Of a DNA stretch of 64,000 nt, positions 7,593 through 16,664 are shown piece after piece. The stretch is taken from the NCBI RefSeq assembly GCF_029894335.1, contig NZ_JARXZC010000022.1, positions 1 to 64,000 of the forward strand, written 5' to 3'. Numbering within the stretch: the first letter of the stretch is position 1; every line of letters starts with the position of its first letter. The DNA is from Kitasatospora sp. MAP5-34 (GTDB lineage Bacteria; Actinomycetota; Actinomycetes; Streptomycetales; Streptomycetaceae). The notes beneath the pieces were generated by a model. That model had not been told where the DNA came from, ran no database searches, and was given only the letters and a program-made list of their open reading frames with translations. Both the position numbers and the translations under genes were made by a program.

Positions 7593-8851
7593 CGCGCCAC
7601 CTCCACGGATCGGCGCTGCCGGGCGATGAGTACCGGCTCGTACCCGTCGGGCGCCGCCTTCGGGATGAGGCCCAGTCGCCGTCCGACCAGCGCGAAGGCG
7701 TCTAGGACCTGGGTCACCTGGTCGTCGGTGTGGGTGGCCTGGGCGGTCACCCGGAGCAGCGCCCGGCCCCGGGGCACCGCAGGCGCGGCGACGGCGTTGG
7801 TGAACACCCCTGCATCGAAGAGCTCCTGCCAGGCGCGCAGGCACAGCTCCGCGTCGCCGACATGGACCGGGATGACGGGGGTGACCGACTCGCCGGTGTC
7901 GTAGCCGAGAGCGCGCAGCCCGTTGTGCAGCCGCTCGGCCAGGTCGAAGACCCGCTGCCGGCGGTCGGGTTCGGACTCGATGATGTCCAGCGCGGCGAGG
8001 CCGGCGGCGGCTGCGGCCGCCGGCATCGCGGCGGAGAACAGGAGTGAACGAGCGGTGTAGCGCAGGTAGTCGATGACGTTCCGAGGTCCGGCGAGCATCC
8101 CGCCGGACGACCCGAAGCACTTCGACAGCGTCCCGGTGACCAGGTCGACGCCGTCCATCAACCCGAAGTGCTCGGCCACACCCCGTCCGCCGGCGCCGAG
8201 CAGCCCGATGTCATGGGCGCCGTCCACCACGACCCTGGCCTCGTAGCGGCGGGCCAACGCGACGATCTCGGGGAGGCGACACAGGTCGCCGCCCATCGAG
8301 AACAGGCCGTCCGTGACGATCAGCTTGCCGACTCCGGGATCCGCTGCGCGCAGCAGACTCTCCAACTGGTCCATGTCGGAGTGCCGGTAGCGGTGATGGG
8401 TGCCGAACCCCAGCCGGATGCCGTCCACCAGGGAGGCATGGTTGGACATGTCCCCGAAGGCGGCGTCGTTCGTCCCGAGGAACGCCGCGATCGCCAGGTT
8501 GGTCTGGAAGCCGGTGGTCGTCACCACCGCCGCCTCCTGGCCGAGGAACTCCGCCAGCCTGCCCTCCAGTTCCTCATGGAGCGTCAAGGTGCCGTTGAGT
8601 GCCCGGGAGCCTGAGCACGAGGCACCGAAGCGGCCGAGCGCGGCGGAGGCGGCCGCCACCACCCGGGGATCTGTCGAGAGTCCCAGATAGTCGTTGCAGC
8701 CGACCATGATCAGCCGCTTTCCCTCAACGGCGGCCTCGGTGCCGCGCATGGAGAGCGCGCGGTAGTACGGGCGAGTCCCGGATTCCACCATGGCGCGGTA
8801 GAAGGCGTGTGGCGACTGCTTTCGGAAGACATCCGGCATGGGCCGCTCCAT
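7589..8851 (-). CDS. Alpha-oxoamine synthase, serine palmitoyltransferase-like
   Basis: 420-aa PLP enzyme of aminotransferase fold class I. Visible landmarks are His138 (SNHAS), Asp210 in VVVDGAHDIG and the PLP lysine Lys244 in TLSKCFGSSGG. Family enzymes (AONS, KBL, SPT) condense an amino acid with an acyl thioester with loss of CO2. There are no biotin genes nearby, and the two downstream coupled genes resemble ceramide synthase and ceramide reductase, so serine palmitoyltransferase activity is the best inference. AGGA nine bases before the ATG supports the start. It is the first gene of a three-gene operon and is divergent from a condensation-like acyltransferase. Confidence 0.7.
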   Translation of the reverse strand: MERPMPDVFRKQSPHAFYRAMVESGTRPYYRALSMRGTEAAVEGKRLIMVGCNDYLGLSTDPRVVAAASAALGRFGASCSGSRALNGTLTLHEELEGRLAEFLGQEAAVVTTTGFQTNLAIAAFLGTNDAAFGDMSNHASLVDGIRLGFGTHHRYRHSDMDQLESLLRAADPGVGKLIVTDGLFSMGGDLCRLPEIVALARRYEARVVVDGAHDIGLLGAGGRGVAEHFGLMDGVDLVTGTLSKCFGSSGGMLAGPRNVIDYLRYTARSLLFSAAMPAAAAAAGLAALDIIESEPDRRQRVFDLAERLHNGLRALGYDTGESVTPVIPVHVGDAELCLRAWQELFDAGVFTNAVAAPAVPRGRALLRVTAQATHTDDQVTQVLDAFALVGRRLGLIPKAAPDGYEPVLIARQRRSVEVAR

Positions 8852-9142
8852 CGACGAAGTTCCTGACGTGTAGCGACCCTAGGACTCCGGGCGCCCCACA
8901 CGGCGTAGCGACACCGGCGGGCAGAGTTGCGCGAACCGATATCGAACGTGGGTGCCCGACCGAACAGTTGAGGTCATTACGGGTCTTCGGCGGGCGGTAT
9001 AAAGGTCCATGAAACCCGCCCGCCGAGGCCGATGGCGTGCGCCTGTGCGAATTGCGGCCGTGCCACTTTGCGAATTTACGACGGCACCAAAATGTCAATA
9101 CATCACACTGGCCGATATTCAGAATTGTGCGCGGGCTTAAGA
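8852..9142. promoter_or_regulatory. Divergent promoter region with a long inverted repeat
   Basis: Between the sphingolipid-type operon and the acyltransferase gene there is a perfect 11-bp inverted repeat, TCGGCGGGCGG at 8987-8997 and CCGCCCGCCGA at 9016-9026, separated by 18 nt. The segment between the arms is AT-rich (TATAAAGG), suggesting either a promoter flanked by operator half-sites or an mRNA hairpin in the leader of the plus-strand gene. Confidence 0.5.
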
Positions 9143-10393
9143 ATGACTACCCAGAACCAGGACACCATCATGCGCCGACGACTCTCACCGACCGAGCGCT
9201 TCCTGTGGGCCGCAGGCGAGGTACTCCCCGTCAACATCGGCATGACCGGCCGGATCCACGGCCGGACCACTCCCGACCTCCTGCGCGAGGCCCTGTCCGC
9301 CGCCCGGCACCGCCACCCACTGCTCGCCGTCCGCATCGCCGACCCCGGCCCCTGGCGGGCCTGGCTCACCACCGACGGGGTACCGGACCCGGAGCTGCAC
9401 GTCGTCAAGGCCACCGCCCCGGACAGCTGGGCCCGGATCGTCGAGCAGGAACTCCAACGACCGTTCGACATCCGCGTCGGCCCGCTGGCCCGCTTCGTCC
9501 TGGTCGAGGCCGGCGGCTCCTTCGACCTCGTCGGGATCTACCACCACCTCATCGCCGACGGCCTGTCCGCCACCTTCGTGCTACGCGATCTGCTGCGACG
9601 GATCGCCGACCCGGCCGCCGACATGTCCCCGGTCCTCGCCGCCCCCGCCGACGACCTGCTCCCCGACCGCCGCGCCGGACTCGGCGACCTGCGCGCAGTG
9701 ACCCGCCGACTGCGCGGCAGCGGCCGCGCCCCACGTGCGGGCCGCCAACTCGCCTACACCACCTGGCGCCTGGACACACCCGAGACCTCGGCCCTGCTCG
9801 CCCGCTGCCGAGCCGAACGCACCACCGTCACGGCCGCCCTGTCCACCGCCTTCGCCCGCGCCCTCGCGGAACTCGGCCGGCCCGGCCCGGCCGGCATCGC
9901 CGTCGCGGTGGATCTACGACGGCTGCTGACCTCCTCCCCGGGCGAGGCCCTCGGCCTCTACGCGACCAGCCTCCTGACGACCCTCGACAGCGCCGCCCGG
10001 CCCGACCCCTGGGACCTCGCCCGCCGCGCCGGAGCCGACATCCAGCAGGCCCTGCGGCCGGAGGAACTCCTGCCCCTGGTCCGGATCCACCGCCTGCTCC
10101 GCTACCTCCCCCGCGCCACCATGAGCTCACTCCTCGGGCGCAGCGAGGCCAAGCGGACGGTCTTCGACGTCTCCCTCAGCAACATGCGCGCGCCCGTCCC
10201 CACCGACTACGGACCCCTCCGGCTGACCGCCGTGTACGCCGCCGCCCACACCAGCCTGTCCGGCACCCCACTCGTGGCCGTCTTCGGATTCGACGGCCGG
10301 CTCTTCTGCAGCGTGACGTCGACGGACGGCCCGCACACCTCGGAACTCTGCGCCCTGGCGATGTCCCACCTCCGGGACGCGGTCTCGGGGTGA
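9143..10393 (+). CDS. Condensation-domain-like acyltransferase (PapA5/WES-like fold)
   Basis: 416 aa from the ATG at 9143; an in-frame start at 9032 would add 37 atypical residues. The HHxxxDG catalytic motif of the condensation/chloramphenicol acetyltransferase superfamily appears as HHLIADG, about 130 residues into the protein. A single stand-alone domain of about 400 aa resembles PapA5-type and related acyltransferases that esterify lipid or polyketide alcohols. Being divergent from the putative sphingolipid operon, it may acylate that lipid; this is inference from position only. No carrier protein is adjacent. Confidence 0.65.
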   Translation: MTTQNQDTIMRRRLSPTERFLWAAGEVLPVNIGMTGRIHGRTTPDLLREALSAARHRHPLLAVRIADPGPWRAWLTTDGVPDPELHVVKATAPDSWARIVEQELQRPFDIRVGPLARFVLVEAGGSFDLVGIYHHLIADGLSATFVLRDLLRRIADPAADMSPVLAAPADDLLPDRRAGLGDLRAVTRRLRGSGRAPRAGRQLAYTTWRLDTPETSALLARCRAERTTVTAALSTAFARALAELGRPGPAGIAVAVDLRRLLTSSPGEALGLYATSLLTTLDSAARPDPWDLARRAGADIQQALRPEELLPLVRIHRLLRYLPRATMSSLLGRSEAKRTVFDVSLSNMRAPVPTDYGPLRLTAVYAAAHTSLSGTPLVAVFGFDGRLFCSVTSTDGPHTSELCALAMSHLRDAVSG

Positions 10394-10655
10394 ACCGCCG
10401 GCCGGTCGGTCCTCTACTACCGCGCCACGGCGGGCCACGTCCTCGTGGACGCACAGCCGCCCGGGCCCGAAGCGCTCTGAGCGACGTCCTGCCTGGACGA
10501 GGCCGATGCTCGCCAACTCCGCAGGAGACACTGACAGAAGGTGTCAGGGATTCTCGAAAGACCGGGCGTTGCGTCCCCGGTTTCGGGGTCAGGGGCGGGG
10601 AGCAGTCACGGCCTACGGTGCCAGCGGGGCGGTGGCGGCGCGGTGGGGTGCGGGG
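10394..10655. other. Convergent intergenic region without recognised features
   Basis: About 260 nt between the converging acyltransferase and FAD monooxygenase genes. Only a very short hairpin GTCC-TCGT-GGAC near 10439-10450 is seen; no gene is supported. Confidence 0.4.
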
Positions 10656-12209
10656 TCAGGCGCCGATGGCGAACTCGCTGAGGTGGGTGGTGAGTTCGGC
10701 CGGGTGGGTGGCACCGGCGGTCAGGGCGACGTAGCCGTCCGGACGGACCAGGACGGTGGCGGTGGGGGTACCGGTGAGGCCGTAGGCGCGGTGGGCGTGG
10801 CCGTCGGGGTCATGGACGGTGGCCTGGCGCAGGCCGGGGAGGAGCGGGAGGGGTGCGGGTACGGGTACGGGTGCTGCTCGGTCGGCGAAGGTGAGCAGGG
10901 TGAAGTGCGGGCCACGGAAGAGGTCGAACAGGCGGGTGGGACCGTCGGGGGTGAGGCAGGGGGCGTCGGGGGCGCGGTCGCCGGCCCGGATGCCGGTGGT
11001 GTCGTCGAGGTCGCGGCCGAGCGGGCCGCCCCGGTAGCCGACGGAGAGGCCGGTGAAGTCGGCGCCGGCGGTGTTGGCCAGGTTGACCATCTGGTCGGCG
11101 AGGGCCCGGGCGCCGCCACCGCTGAAGAGGGCGCGGTGCTGGGCGGAGGTGGCGGCGAGCACCGCGCGGGCGACGGGCAGGCGTTCGGCCTGGTAGCTGT
11201 CGAGAAGGGAGTCGGGGGCGCCGCGCAGGGCGGCGGCCAGCTTCCAGCCGAGGTTGTGGGCATCCTGGATGCCGGTGTTCATGCCCTGACCGCCGGCCGC
11301 GGAGTGGCAGTGCGCGGCGTCGCCGGCGAGGAAGACCCGGCCGCTCCGGTACTGCTCGACCATCCGGACGCTGGGGCGCCACACGCTCGCCCAGGTCAGG
11401 TCGTGCAGCCGGACGCCCGGCAGGCCGGCCCGTTCGGCGAACAGCCGCCGGAACTCGTCGAGGGAGGGGACGGGCAGCTCGCCCTGCTCGTCGGGGCTGA
11501 CGGAGGCGTGGACGGCCCAGCTGTCGTCCTGCCGGAGGGGGACCAACGCCAGGGCGCCGGCGCCGAGTTGCGGGTGGTTCCAGATGTGCAGGGCCTCCGG
11601 GGCGAGTCCTTCGATGCGCATCGAACCCAGTAGGAAGCGCTCCTCGTCCCAGGTCTCGCCGAGGAACGGGATGCCGGTCAGCTTGCGGACGGTGCTGCGG
11701 CCGCCGTCGCAGCCGACCAGGTAGCGGGCGCGGATCTGCTCGGTCCGGTGGCCCCGGTGGACGGTGGCGATGACCTCGTCGCCGTTCTGGGCGCAGCCGG
11801 TGAGCTCGGTGTCCAGCTCCACTTTGACGCCGTACGCGGCCAGCCGGTCGCGCAGCACCGCCTCGGTGTGGTGCTGCGCGAGCAGGACCACACCGGCGTG
11901 CGGGCGGTCGGGCGCCGGGAGGTTGGCAGGCGCCGGGTCCACCTCGTGGACGAGCCGACTGCCCTCGTACGTACGGATCTTGAGGTTGAGGTCGCCTCGG
12001 GCGTAGATCTCGTCGACGACGCCGAGGTCGTCGAACACCTCCAGCGTCCTCGGGTTGACGCCCTTGCCCCGGACGCCGCGATCCCGGAAGTCCGAATCAC
12101 GTTCGACCACAAGGCAGTTGGCGCCAGATCGGGCCAGGCCGACGGCGAGTGCGAGGCCCACCGGGCCGGCGCCGACGACGAGGACGTCTGTTGACCGGGT
12201 GGCGTGCAT
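10656..12209 (-). CDS. FAD-dependent aromatic-type monooxygenase
   Basis: 517-aa class A flavoprotein monooxygenase (PHBH fold). It has GAGPVG near residue 13 for the FAD dinucleotide fold, the DG motif in CDGGRSTVRK, and the second FAD motif GDAAHCHSAAGGQGMN. The C-terminal ~120 residues form the thioredoxin-like extension common in phenol hydroxylase and rifampicin monooxygenase relatives. The start is supported by GGGAG six bases upstream of ATG. It is divergent from a TetR regulator with a large shared operator candidate, so expression is likely induced by a substrate such as an aromatic compound or antibiotic. Confidence 0.85.
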   Translation of the reverse strand: MHATRSTDVLVVGAGPVGLALAVGLARSGANCLVVERDSDFRDRGVRGKGVNPRTLEVFDDLGVVDEIYARGDLNLKIRTYEGSRLVHEVDPAPANLPAPDRPHAGVVLLAQHHTEAVLRDRLAAYGVKVELDTELTGCAQNGDEVIATVHRGHRTEQIRARYLVGCDGGRSTVRKLTGIPFLGETWDEERFLLGSMRIEGLAPEALHIWNHPQLGAGALALVPLRQDDSWAVHASVSPDEQGELPVPSLDEFRRLFAERAGLPGVRLHDLTWASVWRPSVRMVEQYRSGRVFLAGDAAHCHSAAGGQGMNTGIQDAHNLGWKLAAALRGAPDSLLDSYQAERLPVARAVLAATSAQHRALFSGGGARALADQMVNLANTAGADFTGLSVGYRGGPLGRDLDDTTGIRAGDRAPDAPCLTPDGPTRLFDLFRGPHFTLLTFADRAAPVPVPAPLPLLPGLRQATVHDPDGHAHRAYGLTGTPTATVLVRPDGYVALTAGATHPAELTTHLSEFAIGA

Positions 12210-12229
12210 GACTGACTCCCCTGCTCATA

Positions 12230-12291
12230 AGATACGGCACGTTTCTTGTCTTCGACTGTAGACTGACCCCGATAAGAAACGCAACGTATCT
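12230..12291. promoter_or_regulatory. TetR operator candidate between divergent genes
   Basis: Two 18-nt arms face each other: AGATACGGCACGTTTCTT (12230-12247) and AAGAAACGCAACGTATCT (12274-12291). They match in 15 of 18 positions as an inverted repeat, with a 26-nt AT-richer spacer that probably holds the divergent promoters. It lies between the FAD monooxygenase start (12209) and the TetR start (12305), the usual place for autoregulatory control. Confidence 0.7.
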
Positions 12292-12304
12292 ACGGGATTC
12301 GGTG

Positions 12305-12928
12305 ATGGACGGAAGACCAGCAGCGGCAGGCCTGACGGGCGGCAGGCCCGTACGCCGCCGTGGCGACGAGCTGGAGCGGGCGATCCTCGACGCCGTCTGG
12401 GCCGAACTGGCCGAGCACGGCTACGACCGGCTCACCATGGACGGCGTCGCGGCCCGCGCCCGGACCAGCAAGCCGGTGCTCTACCGCCGCTGGCCGAACC
12501 GGGCCGCCCTGGTCATCGCCGCGCTCGACCGCAACGCCCCCGACTACCAGGAGCCGCCCGACACCGGCGAGTTGAGGTCCGACCTGGCCGCCTTCCTGGG
12601 TGGCCTGCTGCACCGCTTCGACGACCTGCCGACGGACGCCGTGCACGGCTTCCTGGTCGACCTGCTGCGCGACCCCGAGCTGCGGGGGCGGTTCCGGATC
12701 GGGCTGACGGCCAGCGGGCCCGTGGAAGCGCTGGAGGTGATGATGCGCCGCGCCGCCGACCGTGGCGAGATCAACGCCGGTCGGATGACCCCCCGGACGG
12801 TCTCCCTACCGCTGGACCTGCTGCGCGACGCCTTCCTGGTGGGCGGGGTGGTCCCGCCGGACCACGTCATCGAGGAGATCCTCGACGACGTCGTACTCCC
12901 CCTGCTCAAGGCACCGGGCAGCTCCTGA
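12305..12928 (+). CDS. TetR/AcrR family regulator of the divergent FAD monooxygenase
   Basis: 207 aa from ATG 12305 (GGGA eight bases upstream; a GTG immediately before is possible). The N-terminal helix-turn-helix is recognisable as AILDAVWAELAEHGYDRLTM, then TSKPVLYRRWPNRAALV. The C-terminal ligand-binding region resembles the TetR subgroup whose members often govern monooxygenases or exporters. The inverted repeat in the intergenic region is the expected binding site. Confidence 0.85.
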   Translation: MDGRPAAAGLTGGRPVRRRGDELERAILDAVWAELAEHGYDRLTMDGVAARARTSKPVLYRRWPNRAALVIAALDRNAPDYQEPPDTGELRSDLAAFLGGLLHRFDDLPTDAVHGFLVDLLRDPELRGRFRIGLTASGPVEALEVMMRRAADRGEINAGRMTPRTVSLPLDLLRDAFLVGGVVPPDHVIEEILDDVVLPLLKAPGSS

Positions 12929-12943
12929 AGCGTGTTCAGAGCA

Positions 12944-13046
12944 CCGGCCGACCGCCGATGTCATGGTCCGCTACGAGGCCATCGCGTGCACTGCCGCGCC
13001 GCGACTGCGGGGGTGGAGAAAACCCCACTGTGCGGCGGTCGGCCGG
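12944..13046. repeat. Perfect 14-bp inverted repeat in the region before the histidine kinase
   Basis: CCGGCCGACCGCCG (12944-12957) and CGGCGGTCGGCCGG (13033-13046) are exact reverse complements 75 nt apart. A short GGGGT...ACCCC hairpin lies between them. The region follows the TetR gene and precedes the sensor kinase, so it may act as a terminator-like fold, or as paired operator half-sites. Confidence 0.5.
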
Positions 13047-13156
13047 CTGGTCATCATTGAGCCCCGGCCTGCGAACGGAGGTCCGGCCCGCGATCGCGGC
13101 TCGGCCTCGGTCGGCAGGTCGATCGACGCGGCACCGAGGCACGATGATGGAGCGTA

Positions 13157-14482
13157 ATGACTCAGTCCAGCGAGCGCCCCTCCCCCGGCGGCACCCCGCG
13201 CTCCGGCCTCGCCCTGCGTTCCGGCCTCGCCCTGCGGGTGAGCCTGCTGGGCTGGTCACTGGTACTGCTGCTCGGCGCCGCCCTGGGTTTCGCCCTGCTC
13301 ACGCTCTGGACCACCTCGCTGACGGTCGTCGCACTCGGGGTCGGCATCCCGATGACCCTGCTCTCCACCGCCGTGGTCCGCTGGTTCGCCGACCTGCACC
13401 GCCAGTGGGCCGCCGACCGGCTCGGCGAACCCGTCGCCCGGCCCTACCTGCCGGCGCCGGACGGCAGTTGGCTCGTACGCCTGTGGGCGATCCTGCGCGA
13501 CCCGGCGAGCTGGCGGGACTGGGCCTGGCTGGTGGCCAACTCGCTCACCGGATGGTTCACCTACGGGCTGTCGTTCACGCTCTTCCTCGGCGGCGTCTTC
13601 TACCTGAGCTATCCCCTGCTGTACGAGCTGACGCCGCATCAGGTGTTCCGCACACCCCTGGGCAACGGCTTCCGCCTGCACAGCGTCCAGGAGTCGTTCG
13701 CACTGGTCCCGCTCGGCCCGGTGTTCTTCCTTCTCTGGTACACCACCGCCGAACGACTCGCCAACCTCAACGCCCGGGTGGTCCGCGCCCTGCTGGCACC
13801 CACCACGCAGGCACAACTACGAACCCGTGTGGCGCAGTTGGCTGCCTCGCGGGCCGAGACCGTCGACACCCAGGCCGGCGAACTGCGCCGGATCGAACGG
13901 GACCTGCACGACGGCGCACAGGCCCGGCTGGTGTCGCTGGGCATGAGCCTGGGCCTGGCCGAACAGCTCCTGCCCCTGGATCCGCAGGCCGTCCAGCAAC
14001 TGCTGGCCGAGGCCCGCGAGTCGACCGCCGACGCGCTGGCCGAACTACGCGACCTGGTACGCGGCATCCACCCGCCGGTGCTCGCGGACCGTGGCCTGGA
14101 CGGCGCTCTGCAGGCCCTCGCCCTGGTCAACCCGATACCGACAACGGTGGTCACCCGCCTGCCCGGACGGCTGCCCGCACCGGTCGAGTCCGCTGCCTAC
14201 TTCGCCGTCGCCGAGGCCCTGTCGAACGCCATCAAACACGCCCGGGCCCAACACATCGAGATCACCGTCGAGTTCACGCCCCACCCCGGCGCCGCCACGG
14301 GCTCGCTGACCATGCGGGTGTCCGACGACGGCTGCGGAGGCGCCGCCCTCGATGCCGGTACCGGCACCGGCCTGCGCGGCATCGACCGTCGCCTGGCGGC
14401 CTTCGACGGCACCCTGACCGTCGACAGCCCGCCCGGCGGACCCACCGAGATAAGGATGTCGCTGCCGTGCGCATCGTCATAG
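13157..14482 (+). CDS. Sensor histidine kinase (HisKA_3, NarL-type system)
   Basis: 441 aa. Hydrophobic segments at about 30-75 and 125-198 give roughly four to five membrane spans. The HisKA_3 dimerisation domain follows with phospho-acceptor His251 in ERDLHDGAQARL, then a C-terminal ATPase domain with N-box EALSNAIKHA and DDGCGG. The start has GGAG just upstream. The gene overlaps the response regulator by 16 nt. A small in-frame duplication (GLALRS/GLALR) sits near residues 17-26. The signal sensed is unknown. Confidence 0.88.
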   Translation: MTQSSERPSPGGTPRSGLALRSGLALRVSLLGWSLVLLLGAALGFALLTLWTTSLTVVALGVGIPMTLLSTAVVRWFADLHRQWAADRLGEPVARPYLPAPDGSWLVRLWAILRDPASWRDWAWLVANSLTGWFTYGLSFTLFLGGVFYLSYPLLYELTPHQVFRTPLGNGFRLHSVQESFALVPLGPVFFLLWYTTAERLANLNARVVRALLAPTTQAQLRTRVAQLAASRAETVDTQAGELRRIERDLHDGAQARLVSLGMSLGLAEQLLPLDPQAVQQLLAEARESTADALAELRDLVRGIHPPVLADRGLDGALQALALVNPIPTTVVTRLPGRLPAPVESAAYFAVAEALSNAIKHARAQHIEITVEFTPHPGAATGSLTMRVSDDGCGGAALDAGTGTGLRGIDRRLAAFDGTLTVDSPPGGPTEIRMSLPCASS

Positions 14483-15111
14483 CCGAGGACCTCGCCCTGC
14501 TCAGAGCGGGCCTGATCAGAATCTTCCAGGTCAACGGCTTCGAGGTCGTGGAGGCCGTCGACAACGGCCCCTCGCTGATCCGGGCGCTGACGACCCACCG
14601 GCCCGACGTCGCGATCGTCGACGTGCGGCTGCCGCCGACCTTCACCGACGAGGGCCTGCGCGCCGTGATCGACGTACGCAAGCAGCTCCCCGGCCTGCCC
14701 GTCCTGGTGCTCTCGCAGTACGTCGAGCAGCTCTACGCCAGGGAGTTGATGTCGGACCGCGCCGGGGCCGTGGGCTACCTGCTGAAGGACCGGGTGCTGG
14801 ACGTCGGCCAGTTCGTCGCCAACGTCCGGCAGGTCGCGGCCGGCAGTACGGTGATGGATCCCGACGTGGTCGCCGCCCTCCTCACCCACCGCTCGGCTGA
14901 CCCCGTCCTGCTGCAGCTGACCCCTCGTGAGCACGAGGTTCTCTCACTGATGGCCCAGGGCCGCTCCAACGCCGCCATCGCCGCCCGGATGTTCGTCACC
15001 GAGAAGACCGTCAGCAAACACAGCTACAACATCTTCACCAAACTCGGACTCGAGCCCTCCGAGGACGACAACCGCCGGATCCTGGCCGTCCTCGCCTACC
15101 TGGAAGGCTGA
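14467..15111 (+). CDS. NarL/FixJ-family response regulator
   Basis: 214 aa. Receiver domain with acidic pocket Glu7-Asp8, phospho-acceptor Asp52 and Lys107 (YLLKD), and a C-terminal LuxR-type helix-turn-helix (LTPREHEVLSLMAQGRSNAA, TEKTVSKH). The GTG start lies within the end of the kinase gene, so the pair is translationally coupled and forms one two-component system. Confidence 0.88.
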   Translation: MRIVIAEDLALLRAGLIRIFQVNGFEVVEAVDNGPSLIRALTTHRPDVAIVDVRLPPTFTDEGLRAVIDVRKQLPGLPVLVLSQYVEQLYARELMSDRAGAVGYLLKDRVLDVGQFVANVRQVAAGSTVMDPDVVAALLTHRSADPVLLQLTPREHEVLSLMAQGRSNAAIAARMFVTEKTVSKHSYNIFTKLGLEPSEDDNRRILAVLAYLEG

Positions 15112-15228
15112 GCCCGCCCGCGCCGTAACCGAGCCGGCCATTCATTACCGCTGACGCGTAAACGGGTGGCGGTCGGCGGCCCGGTCCGCCTACCTTCGGG
15201 CGAGCTGTCATGGGAGGAGAACCCGGTC

Positions 15229-16074
15229 GTGGGACGCAGGCGTGGGATGGCTGCCGGGCCTGTTCGGGCTCTGGTGGTCGGGGATGTCCATGGCGAGTTC
15301 GGACTGCTCGCCGAATGGGCGGCGGTCGCCCGCCGGGTGCACGGTCCGCTGGACGCGATTCTCGCGGTCGGCGATGTCGAGCCGAACCGTGACGAGGCGG
15401 ACGCGGCCGGGGTCCACGGCCCCGCGAAGTACCGTACGGTCGGCGACTTTCCGTTGGTCCGTGAAGGGCTGCTCGACCTGGGGGCGCCGCTGTACTTCAT
15501 CGGCGGCAACCACGAACCCTGGCCGGCCCTGGACGAGGTCGGCCACGGCTGGTGGAGCGACGGTGTGTACTTCCTCGGCCGTGCGGGGGTCGCCGAGGTC
15601 GCGGGCCTTCGGGTGGCGTTCTTGTCGGGCATCCACTCGCCCCGCATCACCGATGTTCCAAAGGCGCGCCGCGACACGGTCAGGGAGCGCACGTACTACA
15701 CCGGGGAGGAGATCGCGCAGGTGAGCCGGGCCGCGCGGCGGGCGGGACAGGTCGACATCCTGCTGACCCATGACTGGCCGTCCGGTGTCGCGGGCCCGCA
15801 TCGGGGAACTCCGGTCGGCCGTCCCGAGCTGCGTGCCCTGTCCGAATGCCTCCGGCCACGATGGCACTTCTGCGGCCACATGCACCATCGGCACCGGGCG
15901 GCCATCGGGCCGACGGAGGTCGTGTGCCTCGATCACATCCGCTCCGGACCGGCCGCGTTCGCCGTCGTCGAGCGGGATCCCGACGGGCAGCTGGTGCTGG
16001 TCGAGAACGTCGTCGATGCGGAACGTCCATCCGCAAACTGCTCGCCCGGCTCCGCCGCGTCCACGGCCGGATGA
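15229..16074 (+). CDS. Metallophosphoesterase
   Basis: 281 aa from the GTG at 15229, chosen because GGGAGGAG ends ten bases upstream; an earlier GTG at 15166 lacks this. Calcineurin-like motifs are all present: GDVHG, GDVE, GGNHE, LLTHDWP and GHMHH. The HDWP form and overall layout resemble the lariat debranching/ApaH-like phosphoesterase group. The natural substrate is unknown. It stands alone on the plus strand. Confidence 0.8.
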   Translation: MGRRRGMAAGPVRALVVGDVHGEFGLLAEWAAVARRVHGPLDAILAVGDVEPNRDEADAAGVHGPAKYRTVGDFPLVREGLLDLGAPLYFIGGNHEPWPALDEVGHGWWSDGVYFLGRAGVAEVAGLRVAFLSGIHSPRITDVPKARRDTVRERTYYTGEEIAQVSRAARRAGQVDILLTHDWPSGVAGPHRGTPVGRPELRALSECLRPRWHFCGHMHHRHRAAIGPTEVVCLDHIRSGPAAFAVVERDPDGQLVLVENVVDAERPSANCSPGSAASTAG

Positions 16075-16299
16075 TCCGCATCGGCCGCGTGGCCCTGCGC
16101 CTGCAGCAGTACGAGACCGACACCGTCCCGCGCCAAAGCCGAACCGCCGACCAGGACTCGCCCGCGCCCTGACACCAACCCGTCCGCGTCCCTGCGATTG
16201 CACTCCGATGCCGCACCCCGGCTGCGAAGACCTCTGGTCGCAGCCACGCTGTGTGGGAGGCACGGGTGTGCCGCACGCCAACGAAACGTGGAGCGACCA

Positions 16300-16596
16300 G
16301 TGAGAGTCATGCTGACAGTTCAGATGGACACCGAGAAGGCCAACAAGGCGATCACGAGTAACACGCTGGCCGGGACCATGAAGTCCGTGTTCGACCGGAT
16401 CAAGCCCGAGGCTGCGTACTTCGGGGCGATGGACGGGATGCGTACCGGCTACATCGTCTTCGATCTCAAGGAGCCGTCCGACATCCCGACCATCGCTGAG
16501 CCGTTCTTCCAGGACCTTGGCGCCAAGATCAGCTTCGTGCCGGTGATGAACTTCGACGATGTCCAGGGCGGCTTGCAGAAGTTCGGATCGAACTGA
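16300..16596 (+). CDS. Small conserved hypothetical protein
   Basis: 98 aa from the GTG at 16300, which is spaced six bases from GGAG; the ATG at 16309 is the alternative. Composition and lysines differ from the surrounding shadow frames and codon use is native. The pattern of alternating strands and helices with AMDGMRTGYIVFDL suggests a small ferredoxin-like alpha/beta domain, possibly dimeric. No named family was recognised with confidence. A strong terminator hairpin follows. Confidence 0.65.
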   Translation: MRVMLTVQMDTEKANKAITSNTLAGTMKSVFDRIKPEAAYFGAMDGMRTGYIVFDLKEPSDIPTIAEPFFQDLGAKISFVPVMNFDDVQGGLQKFGSN

Positions 16597-16664
16597 GCCG
16601 CAAGCCGATGCTCTGACAGGCATTCCCCCAGCTGCTGTCATGCCTGATGTGGAGAACTCCAGGA

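Noticed and set aside
7593..8120. N-terminal extension of the GNAT-like protein
   Set aside because: The upstream frame runs antisense-like through the oxoamine synthase gene with Arg-rich content; the GTG at 7592 with a 4-nt overlap is the natural start.
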